From Catellatospora sp. IY07-71 (lineage in GTDB: Bacteria; Actinomycetota; Actinomycetes; Mycobacteriales; Micromonosporaceae), in contig NZ_AP023360.1 of the NCBI RefSeq assembly GCF_018326265.1, positions 5,241,501 to 5,305,500 on the forward strand: a stretch of 64,000 bases of DNA, in the 5' to 3' direction. Shown here piece by piece: positions 33,834 through 42,008 of this stretch. The notes below the pieces were generated by a model that saw nothing but the letters and a program-made list of their open reading frames with translations, was not told the origin of the DNA and did not search any database. Numbering within the stretch: the first letter of the stretch is position 1; each line of letters opens with the position of its first letter. The translations under genes and the position numbers were made by a program.

Positions 33834-35921
33834 TCAGGCAATGGGCTGCCGGCCCGCCGGTTCTGGCGCGGCGAGTATCCGGGTGACGGGCGCCGATGCG
33901 GCGAAAGGCCCAGGCACAACCTCACCTCGGAGGATCCCAGAGAGGTCGGCGCTCAGGTCCAGGTCAGACCCGTCGGGGTTGGTGTAGCCCATCTCGGCTT
34001 GGTAGCTGGTCCCGAGGCGGTCGGTGGTCACCGCGGCGACCACGTGGGTGCCCGGGTGGGTCACCTCGACGCGAAGGGTGCCGGCTGCGGAGTCGAGCAC
34101 CTCGACTCGCACGGGTGATGAGCCTGTGATGATGGCCGTGGGTTCCGCGCGGAACGGCTCGGCGCCCTCCGCGTAGACGTTGCCCTCGATCCAGACCGGC
34201 AGGCGTGGCCCGGCCATCGCGCTGCCGTGCTCGTTCGGGTACTCCTGCGCCGTCGGATAGGCGTCGTACTGCGAGGTGCCCACCGGGGTGGGCATGAAGC
34301 TGGCCTGCCCGGGCACGCCGTCCATGTCGATCGCGCCGGACCAGAAGCTCGCGAGCGTCGATTCCGACTGCGGTTCGGTGTGCTCGGCGCGCGCGCCGTC
34401 GCCGACGAAGACGTTGTTGTAGAACCGGTTGTCTCCACCGAGGATGTTCGAGACTCCGTAGACGGCCGTGGAGTGCGGGAGGTGGTACGGGGTGTACCGC
34501 TGGTGCTCGGTGCAGTTCGCGATGCGACCGGCGATGTAGTTGTGCACGTAGGCGCCGCCGCTGGACATGTCCTTGACCGCCCACGGTGACAGGAACAGGT
34601 TCGAGTCCACGAGGTACGGGCCGTGGCAGACCTCGACCATGAAGTCTTCGGCGGTGGAGGCGTAGAAGACGTTGCGCCGCACCAGGGTGCCCTGGGCCTG
34701 CCAGTCGAGCCACAGGGCACGGTGCGTGTGATGGATGGTGTTCCCGCTGATCACGGTGTCGATCGCGGCATGCAGCTTGATGCCGGCCACCTCGGCGCCG
34801 TGCCACTGACGCTTCACGTGGATGCGGGAGATGTGGTTGTCGCTGATGGTCGAGAACGCCGCCCCCAGGTGCCCGACGATGCCTGCCTGCTCGCAGTCCC
34901 GGATCGTGTTGCGGCGCACCGTGTGGGAGCCGACGTGATCCCGGCCCCACGGGTGCGGCTCGCCCGCGGCGGGCCCGCGCAGGGCGAGCGCCCGCTGGAT
35001 CACCTCGCGCTCGCGCTGTGTGCCGCCCTTGGCACCCTTCGGCCCTGCGGCGGCCTCGTTCTGCCCGGTGCTGGCCTCTTTGCCCAGCGAGACGCCGACG
35101 TTCTTCGAGTCGGTGATCGTGTTGTCCTCGATCACCCAGCCCTTCGACCAGTGCGGGCCGATCAGGCCCTCTTGCAGCGCCGTGGGCGGGGCCCACTGCG
35201 TGGCGGCCTTCGTCAGGGTGAAGCCGCGCACCGTGATGTGGTCAACGCCCGTGGCGGCGGGCCAGAAGACGAACTTGCGCGCATTGATCTCGATCTGGTG
35301 CTCCGCCGGGTCGGCGCCGCCGAAGTTCGCCCAGATCGTGGTGACGTCGTCGCCCACCTCGCAGTACCAGGTCAGCAGCGAGCCCGCCTGGTCGAACGAG
35401 TCCACGGTGACCTCGGGGTGCTCGACGCCGGCCATGGTCAGCGACTCGTACAACGACTTGCCGTCGAGATACACCTCGCCCGTGTGCCAGGTGTTGACCT
35501 GGTCGAAGAACCAGTCCCCACCGATGCGCTCGAGGTAGGGGTTGCGCGACCCGAACAGGGAGTTCGGCACGGTCGCCACCCAGACCCGGCCCGCCGAGCC
35601 GGCGTGCGGATGCCAGTCGCCGATCACCTCAGCACCCGAGATCGTCACCTTCTCGAACAGGCCATCCGCGCCCAGCGCAGCCTGGTAGGTGATCGGCGCA
35701 GCAGCCGTACCGCCGCGCGGCGGGTTCACCCACTCGCGGTACACGCCTTCGTGCACGACGACGGTGTCTCCCGGCTGAGCCAGCGCCGCGGCAGCACCGA
35801 TCGTGAGCAGGGGGGCCTGCGCGGTTCCGGCGGCGGTGTCGGAACCAGACTTCGCGACGTGCAGCTCCACGCCGGTAACCTCAGCCTCAGGGACGGGGAA
35901 AGTAGGAGCGCTGTCGGCCAT
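33834..35921 (-). CDS. GH120 beta-xylosidase (parallel beta-helix)
   Basis: A 695-residue cytoplasmic enzyme (no signal peptide). It starts VAKSGSDTAAGTAQAPLLTI and continues through a long parallel beta-helix. Its blocks WAPPTALQEGLIGPHWSKGW, GLHAAIDT-like IKLHAAIDTVISGNTIHH and WLDWQAQGT match what I remember of GH120 XylC from Thermoanaerobacterium. By that comparison Asp406 (LWLDWQ) is the nucleophile and Glu430 (FMVEVCHGPY) the acid/base, spaced one residue wider than in XylC. It would release xylose from short xylo-oligosaccharides imported by the adjacent ABC system. It is the last gene of that cluster. Confidence 0.85.
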   Translation of the reverse strand: MADSAPTFPVPEAEVTGVELHVAKSGSDTAAGTAQAPLLTIGAAAALAQPGDTVVVHEGVYREWVNPPRGGTAAAPITYQAALGADGLFEKVTISGAEVIGDWHPHAGSAGRVWVATVPNSLFGSRNPYLERIGGDWFFDQVNTWHTGEVYLDGKSLYESLTMAGVEHPEVTVDSFDQAGSLLTWYCEVGDDVTTIWANFGGADPAEHQIEINARKFVFWPAATGVDHITVRGFTLTKAATQWAPPTALQEGLIGPHWSKGWVIEDNTITDSKNVGVSLGKEASTGQNEAAAGPKGAKGGTQREREVIQRALALRGPAAGEPHPWGRDHVGSHTVRRNTIRDCEQAGIVGHLGAAFSTISDNHISRIHVKRQWHGAEVAGIKLHAAIDTVISGNTIHHTHRALWLDWQAQGTLVRRNVFYASTAEDFMVEVCHGPYLVDSNLFLSPWAVKDMSSGGAYVHNYIAGRIANCTEHQRYTPYHLPHSTAVYGVSNILGGDNRFYNNVFVGDGARAEHTEPQSESTLASFWSGAIDMDGVPGQASFMPTPVGTSQYDAYPTAQEYPNEHGSAMAGPRLPVWIEGNVYAEGAEPFRAEPTAIITGSSPVRVEVLDSAAGTLRVEVTHPGTHVVAAVTTDRLGTSYQAEMGYTNPDGSDLDLSADLSGILRGEVVPGPFAASAPVTRILAAPEPAGRQPIA

Positions 35922-36174
35922 TGATGATCTCGATTTCTAGAGTTTGTAGTGGTACTTGGAGGTCTGCGTCTGAGTGCGATTACCTTGCGAGACGGTGGTG
36001 AGTCCGATTACGGCAGCCGGTGCGGATCGGGATTTCCGGCATATCTCACTCGATCTGCGTGAGCAGCAATGCCGCGGCAGCGAACGGCTCATTCGGCTAC
36101 ACGGCTACTAGTTCCCCGAGGACGTAGTCCCTTCAGGACCTCCACAACTACTCCTTCTTGACGAAGAGCCTCAC

Positions 36175-36190
36175 CCCGAGACAACTCGGG
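36175..36190 (-). terminator. Weak hairpin after the YesL-like gene
   Basis: CCCGAG-ACAA-CTCGGG, a 6-bp stem with tetraloop, lies 18 bp after the stop. It could weakly separate the transporter genes from GH120. Confidence 0.35.
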
Positions 36191-36207
36191 TCCACGGCTG
36201 GAGAGCG

Positions 36208-36762
36208 TCAGACCTCCGCCTCCTTCGGCTCCGGTTGCACGTACCCCCGGGCGACGAAGAACTGCTCGAGCAGGTAGCACCACCACAGGAGGATCAGGCC
36301 GGGCGCCACGAACACCGCGGGCATGAAGTTCCAGATGGCGACGCCCCCGAGGACCACGGCGATCCCGAGCAGGAACGTCAGGCTGGGCGTCGTCAGCCCC
36401 AACGTGAGCCCGTTGAGCACCTGGCGCCAGGTGGGGTTGGTGAAGCGGGCTGCGAGGGGGAGGCACCAGAAGACCAGGAGCAGGAGGAAGAGTCCGACGA
36501 CAATGAGCGGCACCCAGACCTCGGCCGGCCCGAGAGTGGGCAGGTAGGAGAGCGTGAGGATGCCCACGGCCGCGACCGGGACGGCCAGCAGGCCGATGAC
36601 GGTCGCCTGCCTCCAGCTCTGCCGCAAGGCCTTCGTGGCGATGGCCCAGAGGCCTGCGTCCTTGCCCAGGACGTACCGGCGGCACACCTCGTAGGCGACC
36701 ACCGTTCCCGCTCCCGCCGTCACGACAAGGCCGAGGCTCACGAGCCAGAACAGGCTGATCAA
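36208..36762 (-). CDS. YesL-like (DUF624) membrane protein
   Basis: At least 184 residues with five hydrophobic segments and the family's ALRQSWRQATVIGLL, WCLPLAARF and NGLTLGLTTPSLT features. YesL proteins are encoded with LplABC-type sugar importers, as here. The first usual start is TTG 36762, but the frame stays open 21 codons upstream. That part reads FRYHPASRLWRILDSLGSVI, the normal YesL N-terminus. The codon where Met is expected (36823-36825) is ATC, with GAAAGG ahead. The true start may be that ATC, or an ATG has mutated. Confidence 0.7.
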   Translation of the reverse strand: MISLFWLVSLGLVVTAGAGTVVAYEVCRRYVLGKDAGLWAIATKALRQSWRQATVIGLLAVPVAAVGILTLSYLPTLGPAEVWVPLIVVGLFLLLLVFWCLPLAARFTNPTWRQVLNGLTLGLTTPSLTFLLGIAVVLGGVAIWNFMPAVFVAPGLILLWWCYLLEQFFVARGYVQPEPKEAEV

Positions 36763-36905
36763 GATGACGGAGCCGAGCGAGTCCAGGATGCGCCACAGTC
36801 GCGACGCGGGGTGGTAACGGAAGATGGTCGGAGCCTTTCAGTGTGCGAAGTTGCGGGTCCTGAGGACGGGGTCGGCCTGCCGCGGTGGGCGGGAGCCCGG
36901 CGCCA

Positions 36906-37859
36906 TCAGCCCTTCACGGAGCCGATCACGAGACCGGACACGAAGTGCTTCTGCAGGAACGGGTAGACGAACAGGATGGGGACGGCCGCCACCATGGTGA
37001 TCGTCGACCGCAGCGCGATCGGTGTGGTGACCTGCCCGCCAGACTGCGCGCTGCCCGTGGCGGCCACGGAGTTCATGCCGGCGTTCATCGAGCTCGCCAG
37101 TAGCTTCTGCAACTCGTACTGCAGGGTGGACAACGCCTGATCGCCCGAGTTGTAGAGCAGGGTGTCCAGCCAGGAGTTCCAGCTGCCCACGGCCACGAAC
37201 AGACCCACCACGGCCAGCGCGGGCTTGCACAGCGGCATCACGACCTGCCACCACATGCGGAACTCGCCCGCGCCGTCGATCCGTGCCGACTCGATGATCT
37301 CGTCGGGGATCGACTTCATGTACGTGCGCAGGACGATCAGGTTGAACGCGCTGATGATCGTCGGTACCCAGTAGGCCTGGAAGCTGTTCAGCATGCCCAG
37401 GTCCCTGATGAGCAGGTAGTTGGGGATCAGCCCGGCGTCGAAGTACATCGTCAGCACGAAGATCAGGGTGATCGAGCGGCGGAAGATGAACTCTTTGCGG
37501 CTGAGCGCGTAGGCGAGCATCGAGGTGAAGATCAGGTTTGTCGCCACCACCACTACCGTCTTCAGGACGCTCATGAAGAACGCCTGGTAGATCGTGGTCA
37601 TGTTGAACACGACGTTGTAGTTCTGCAGCGAGAAGACCCGAGGCCAGATGCCGATCCCGCCACGGACGGCGTCGTTGCCGTCGTTCAGGGAGATGGCGAG
37701 CGTGTTAAGCAGCGGGTAGATCATGAGCGCCGCGAGGGCCAGCAGGAAGGTCGTGTTGAGCGTCGTGAAGATGATCTGCTCGACCGTCCGCTTGCGACGC
37801 CGTGACCCGCCTCGTGAGGCGCGCCGCGCCAGAGGCTTCGCGACAGTGGTGAGTGACAT
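36906..37859 (-). CDS. Sugar ABC transporter permease, LplC/YtcP type
   Basis: A 317-residue inner-membrane protein with six helices. The EAA loop, ESARIDGAGEFRMWWQVVMP (about residues 200-219), contacts the ATPase. The start ATG 37859 has AGGAGG in front. Together with the LplB-type permease encoded 9 bp upstream and the lipoprotein encoded further upstream it forms a CUT1-type oligosaccharide importer. No ATPase gene is present; such systems usually share a common MsiK ATPase encoded elsewhere. Confidence 0.9.
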   Translation of the reverse strand: MSLTTVAKPLARRASRGGSRRRKRTVEQIIFTTLNTTFLLALAALMIYPLLNTLAISLNDGNDAVRGGIGIWPRVFSLQNYNVVFNMTTIYQAFFMSVLKTVVVVATNLIFTSMLAYALSRKEFIFRRSITLIFVLTMYFDAGLIPNYLLIRDLGMLNSFQAYWVPTIISAFNLIVLRTYMKSIPDEIIESARIDGAGEFRMWWQVVMPLCKPALAVVGLFVAVGSWNSWLDTLLYNSGDQALSTLQYELQKLLASSMNAGMNSVAATGSAQSGGQVTTPIALRSTITMVAAVPILFVYPFLQKHFVSGLVIGSVKG

Positions 37860-37868
37860 GAAGTCCTC

Positions 37869-38921
37869 CTAGACCAGCGTCTCTTGGTTGAGGCGCTTGG
37901 CCGCTAGGTTCGCCGAGCCCACCAGGATGACGGCGACGATGGTCTTGAAGATGCCCGCGACGACGGCGAGGCTGTAGTTGCCCAGCTGGTAGCCATAGCG
38001 CAGCACGAAGACGTCGATGGTCTCGGACGTTTCGGACACCAGGCCGTTGCCGAGGAAGTACGGCAGCTCGAAGTTCGTGGACAGGATCCAGCCGCTGTTG
38101 ATGATGAGCAGCACGACGATCGTGGGCCTGATGCTCGGGAGCGTGATGCTGAACATCTTGCGGTAGCGGCCCGCTCCGTCGACCTCGGCGGCCTCGTACA
38201 GGCCCGGGTCGATCGCAGTGATCGCGGCCAGGTAGAGGATGGTGTTCCAGCCCAGCTCCTTCCACAGGCTCGTCCCGGCGACGATCTCCCAGAAGTAGTT
38301 CGGCTCGGTCAGGAACAGGACCGGCTCGTCGACCAGGTGCAGGCTCATGAGGCCCTGGTTGATGAACCCGCCGGAGGAGGGCAGCGAGAGCGCCACCGAT
38401 GCCAGGCTCGCCACGATCACCCAGCTGAGGAAGTGGGGCATGTACGTGATGTTCTGCAGGATCCGCTTGAACGGCAGGTTCTTGACCTCGTTCAGCAGCA
38501 GCGCCAGGACGATGGCCCCGAAGGTCCCGACGACCAGGGTCAGGACCGACTGTCCCATCGTGTTGACCACGACCTGGCGGAACCGCTCACCGTTGACACC
38601 GGTGAACAGGTTGTAAAAGTTTGCCAGGCCCACCCACTGCTGGTTCCAGATGCTGCCGCGACCCGGCTTGTAGTGCTGGAAGGCGATCGCCCAGCCGTAG
38701 ACCGGGACGTACTTGAACAGGATCTGGTACAGCAGCAGCGGGACGGCCATCGCGAGCAGGGCCCGCTGCGCCCAGACCCTGTCCCAGGTGATCTTGCGCT
38801 TGGGATCCTTCGCCGCCTTCTTTCGGGCCTTGCGCTTCTGGGCACGCGAGCTGCTCGCGGGCTCCGTGGCCGGTTCGAGCCCGGTGGCGGTCACAGGGGT
38901 GCTGACCGTGGCGTCCGTCAT
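37869..38921 (-). CDS. Sugar ABC transporter permease, LplB/YteP type
   Basis: A 350-residue membrane protein. Its N-terminal ~45 residues are a charged cytoplasmic extension (SSRAQKRKARKKAAKDPKRK). Six helices follow, and the EAA loop EAAEVDGAGRYRKMFSITLP (about 245-264). The start ATG 38921 has GGAAGG at good spacing. It pairs with the LplC-type protein to form the channel. A decayed IS605-type segment lies between this gene and the binding-protein gene. Confidence 0.9.
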   Translation of the reverse strand: MTDATVSTPVTATGLEPATEPASSSRAQKRKARKKAAKDPKRKITWDRVWAQRALLAMAVPLLLYQILFKYVPVYGWAIAFQHYKPGRGSIWNQQWVGLANFYNLFTGVNGERFRQVVVNTMGQSVLTLVVGTFGAIVLALLLNEVKNLPFKRILQNITYMPHFLSWVIVASLASVALSLPSSGGFINQGLMSLHLVDEPVLFLTEPNYFWEIVAGTSLWKELGWNTILYLAAITAIDPGLYEAAEVDGAGRYRKMFSITLPSIRPTIVVLLIINSGWILSTNFELPYFLGNGLVSETSETIDVFVLRYGYQLGNYSLAVVAGIFKTIVAVILVGSANLAAKRLNQETLV

Positions 38922-38929
38922 CGGATACC

Positions 38930-39258
38930 TTCCGTGGATACTCCGGCCTTCAGGCCGGAGAGGAAGCGGAACTCCTGCGGAGCAGGGCAGGAAAGCCGGG
39001 TCGCCGTTAGGGCGAATCCGGCGTCCGCCGGTGTTGCGGGAGGGAACAGGTGTGCTGATTTCTTGGGGCCTGGCAGGCGATAACCAAGCCGGTCGGGCCT
39101 ACCGCCGGGCTGGCGGGAAGTCAGGTCTGTGGAGCCTGTGTAAGACCGATGGGCGGTACACCGCTCCTTGCTGGTAACCCGGGTCGGCAACAGGCTGTGA
39201 AGCAGAAAGTTCAACCCGCGAGGGTCGAATGCCCCTGCTTCAGGTGGGGGAGATGTCA
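38930..39258 (+). mobile_element. Orphan IS605/TnpB-type right-end and omega-RNA-like segment
   Basis: The segment ends with GTCGAATGCCCCTGC-TTCA-GGTGGGGGAGATGTCAA (39225-39258, split at the loop). This is the classic IS200/IS605 right end and omega-RNA 3' end: GAAT, hairpin, then GAGGATGTCAA. A second, better hairpin of the same kind, CTCCGGCC-TTCA-GGCCGGAG followed by AGGAAGC, is at 38941-38967. Between them is about 260 nt of structured-looking GC-rich sequence without a gene, including GAAGCAGAAAG and CCCGCGAGGGTCG just before the right end. No tnpA or tnpB is attached. It separates the binding-protein gene from the permeases. Confidence 0.55.
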
Positions 39259-39302
39259 ACTGTCCAACCTCGTCAGGGGCAGTGGGTGGTAATCGAGAAC
39301 GC

Positions 39303-39336
39303 GTCGTGGTGGGGGGCGCACGCCACCCACCACGAC
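39303..39336 (-). terminator. Terminator after the solute-binding protein gene
   Basis: A 15-bp stem with one mismatch (GTCGTGGTGGGGGGC at 39303-39317 against 39322-39336) and a GCAC loop lies 14 bp after the stop. It would let the binding protein be made in excess of the permeases. Confidence 0.75.
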
Positions 39337-39349
39337 TGCTCGCAGACTG

Positions 39350-41041
39350 TTACCAGTTGGCCAGACGGTTCTTGATGCCGGCGTTGACTGCGTCCTCGTA
39401 CACCTTGACGTCGATCTTGTGGAGGGAGTCGACGTAGGCCTGCCAGTTCTTGTCGAAGTCGGCGGGCTTGCCGGCGATGATCTTCGGCAGGTTCTGCACG
39501 CTGGTGTCGGTCAGCTGCTGGTTGACCTGGTTGGCGGCGTCGGAGAGCTTGATGTTCCACGCCGGGTAGTACTTGGGGTTCTCCGGCACCTTGTTCATGA
39601 AGTCAAGCCAGGTCTTCTTGCCGTACTTCGCCATGAAGTTCTTGTCGTAGTCGCTGAGCGTCGCGTAGAACTCGGCGGGCTGGTCGTCGGGGCTGTAGGC
39701 GTTGCCGTCGGAGAACTTGCCCTGGTGCTTGGGCAGCATGTCGAGCAGCGCGTCGAGACGGTTGTGGGAACGCCAGGTGATGTCCTTGTAGTTCTTGCGC
39801 TGCTCGTCCGTGCGGGAGAAGACGCCGTCGGCGCCGACCTGGTAGTCCTCGCCGGCGACGCCCCAGGAGAGCGTCTTCTGCCACTCCTCGCTGAGCATGG
39901 TGTCGAGGAACTTCAGTGCCTTCTTAGGCTGCTTGCTGGAGACCGAGACGCCGAACCCCTGGTTGATGTTCATGACGGCGCGGTCGGCGTACCAGGGCGT
40001 CACCCCGTCGTAGACGGGCATGAGGGGCACGTAGGTGTGCTCGTCCTTGCCGGCGCTCTGCAGCGACTGGGTGGCGGTCCCGAAGTTCCAGCCCTGGTCG
40101 TGCATGCCGAGGACGGCGCCGGTGGCCAGCTTCGCGGTGTACTGGTCGAACGTCAGGGTGAAGGACTCGCGGTCGACGAGGCCCGCGTTGTACTGCTGGT
40201 TGAGAACCTTGTAGAAGTTTTTCGCGACGTCCTTGTCGGCGTAGATCGACGCGTTGTTGTTGCTGTCGACGATGACGCCGCCGTTGTTCGGGGAGCCTGC
40301 CAGCAGCGCCGGCGGGTTGGTCATGCCCCACTCACGGCCCTTGGACGCCAGAATCTCGAAGCCGACGGTCGGGGCGCCGTTGGTCTGGGGGTGCTTCGCC
40401 TTGTAGTCCGAGATGAGCTGGAAGTAGCGGTCGAGCGTCATGTTGCCGAGGTCCGGGTAGCCGGCGTCCGCGAGCACACGCTTCTGGATCCAGAACGCGG
40501 GACCGTAGTAGGTGCCGCCGGTGATGTCGCCGTAGAAGCGGTTGTAGTTCGGGAAGATGTACAGGCCCTTGTCCACCTCATCGCCCGAGTAACTCATCTT
40601 CTTGATGTCGTCCTTGACGTGCGCGGCGAGGTTGGGGTAGGCCCCAGTCTCCAGCATGTCGTCCAGGCGCCGGAGAGCGCCGCCCTCCAGGAAACGCTGC
40701 TTCAGGTCGCCGGTGCCGATGAGGTCGGGGTACTGACCGCCCGCGAGCATGACACCGATCTTCTGGTCCTCGTTGTCCGGCGTGACGATCTCGTAGGTGA
40801 GGGTGACACCGAGCTTGTCCTTGAGCAGCTTGGTGATCTTGTTGTCGGGTGCCGGGGCCTGCTGGGCCGACGTGATCCAGACCGAGAGCGTCGTCGGGTT
40901 GCTGGGGCTCAGCACGTCCGAATCGTCCGTGCTCTCGTCCTCCGTGCAGGCAGCCAGGGCGATCAGTGCCATGGCCGTGGCGGCCACGGTGAGCTGCCGC
41001 CCGGCCCGGCGCAGGCCGCCGAGTCTAGGGTTGCGCTTCAT
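39350..41041 (-). CDS. ABC sugar-binding lipoprotein, LplA type
   Basis: A 563-residue extracellular solute-binding protein anchored by lipid. The signal peptide ends in the lipobox LIALAAC (Cys near residue 33). The mature part begins with the acidic linker TEDESTDDSD. The large size and motifs such as YPDLIGTGDLKQRFLEGGAL and WGVAGEDYQVGADG are typical of the LplA family, which binds complex oligosaccharides. ATG 41041 has AAGGAGAG in front; the longer open frame is not used. The nearby GH120, GH43, GH51 and GH39 genes suggest xylo- or arabinoxylo-oligosaccharides as ligand. Confidence 0.9.
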   Translation of the reverse strand: MKRNPRLGGLRRAGRQLTVAATAMALIALAACTEDESTDDSDVLSPSNPTTLSVWITSAQQAPAPDNKITKLLKDKLGVTLTYEIVTPDNEDQKIGVMLAGGQYPDLIGTGDLKQRFLEGGALRRLDDMLETGAYPNLAAHVKDDIKKMSYSGDEVDKGLYIFPNYNRFYGDITGGTYYGPAFWIQKRVLADAGYPDLGNMTLDRYFQLISDYKAKHPQTNGAPTVGFEILASKGREWGMTNPPALLAGSPNNGGVIVDSNNNASIYADKDVAKNFYKVLNQQYNAGLVDRESFTLTFDQYTAKLATGAVLGMHDQGWNFGTATQSLQSAGKDEHTYVPLMPVYDGVTPWYADRAVMNINQGFGVSVSSKQPKKALKFLDTMLSEEWQKTLSWGVAGEDYQVGADGVFSRTDEQRKNYKDITWRSHNRLDALLDMLPKHQGKFSDGNAYSPDDQPAEFYATLSDYDKNFMAKYGKKTWLDFMNKVPENPKYYPAWNIKLSDAANQVNQQLTDTSVQNLPKIIAGKPADFDKNWQAYVDSLHKIDVKVYEDAVNAGIKNRLANW

Positions 41042-41161
41042 GTCTCTCCTTACGAGAACTGTCCTGATGTCTCCGCTGTGAGAAAACTGTCCGGGCGATG
41101 TCGACCGGAAGGTGTGCGCTGCGGACGCGTATTCGGCCTCGCGTCTTAATCCCGGCGTGAT

Positions 41162-41173
41162 TTTAGCGATAAA
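41162..41173. promoter_or_regulatory. LacI-type operator ahead of the binding-protein gene
   Basis: TTTAGCGATAAA differs by one base from the perfect palindrome TTTATCGATAAA. It lies 120 bp ahead of the binding-protein start in otherwise AT-poor DNA. The sister site is ahead of the lacI-type gene at 44025-44036. Confidence 0.65.
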
Positions 41174-42008
41174 GTAGAGAGGCGATCGGGTTCCGTCAAG
41201 CCCCGCGCACGAACCGAGACTCCGCCGTGACGTCCCGGTCCACACGCGAGGAGCCGCATGCGCCACACCCTCCAGAACGACGCCCTGTCGGCGTACGGGT
41301 TGGCGTGGACAGGTAGGTACGGCTGAACGTACCCAGCTCGCCGTACGCGATCGATCCCGCAGCGTGAGTGCCCGTTTACTTTGGCCACTTCGGCGGTGGC
41401 GGTGGTAGGCCGAGGTCACGGCGAAAGGGATGGCTCGATCGAGGGATACACCGTCGTCGGCCTTCCGGGGCGGGCATAGCCAGCCGGTGACGGTAGGCCC
41501 CGGACCGTACCCCTGGTGGCGGCCGGGTCCAGGGGCCGGACAGCTGCCCGGCGCGGCGTGCGCGTAGCGGCCGGCCAGCCGCGCTGGTTCGAGCCCGCCG
41601 CCCGACTCTTCCGACGGACGACGAGCTACCCAACGCCGACAGGTGGCTGCCCCACCCGGCGTCGCGACAGTCGACTCTGGATCCTGCAGAAGCCGGGCAC
41701 GTTCAGCCGTACCCGGCTGGGTGCCTTCGCTCGTACGCCGACATCGTCACAATCTGTCGGCATTGCCCGCCGGAGGGACATCGGGAAAGGCACGCGCACC
41801 GCGCGTCCGGGGCGGTGACGCCGTCGATCTCGAGCCGTCAGGGTGTGAACTGTTGGTCGGGTTAGCTGAGCGTGACTGCATTCGGTTCGCCCTGGTGGCG
41901 GTGTGGCCGGGTGGCGGATGCTGGGCGTTTGTCGTGGGCGGCGGTTGTGTCAGGGGCGGGTCGTAGGCTCATGTCAGTCCTGATTGGCCGGTGTGCGGGG
42001 GTGTGGTG
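41174..42008. other. 835-bp intergenic stretch without a supported gene
   Basis: Several open frames cross this region but none shows a known domain, a ribosome site and plausible composition together. A TTCGAGCC loop near 41585 resembles a tRNA T-arm, but its stem has mismatches and no cloverleaf can be drawn. The right part must hold the promoter of the TnpB-like gene. Confidence 0.4.

Noticed and set aside
37869-41041. Missing ATPase taken as a sign of a broken importer
   Set aside because: CUT1-type importers of actinobacteria usually share one ATPase (MsiK) encoded elsewhere, so its absence here is normal.
41560-41610. tRNA-like T-arm (GGTTCGAGCC)
   Set aside because: The stem has a mismatch and no acceptor, D-arm or anticodon arm can be drawn around it.
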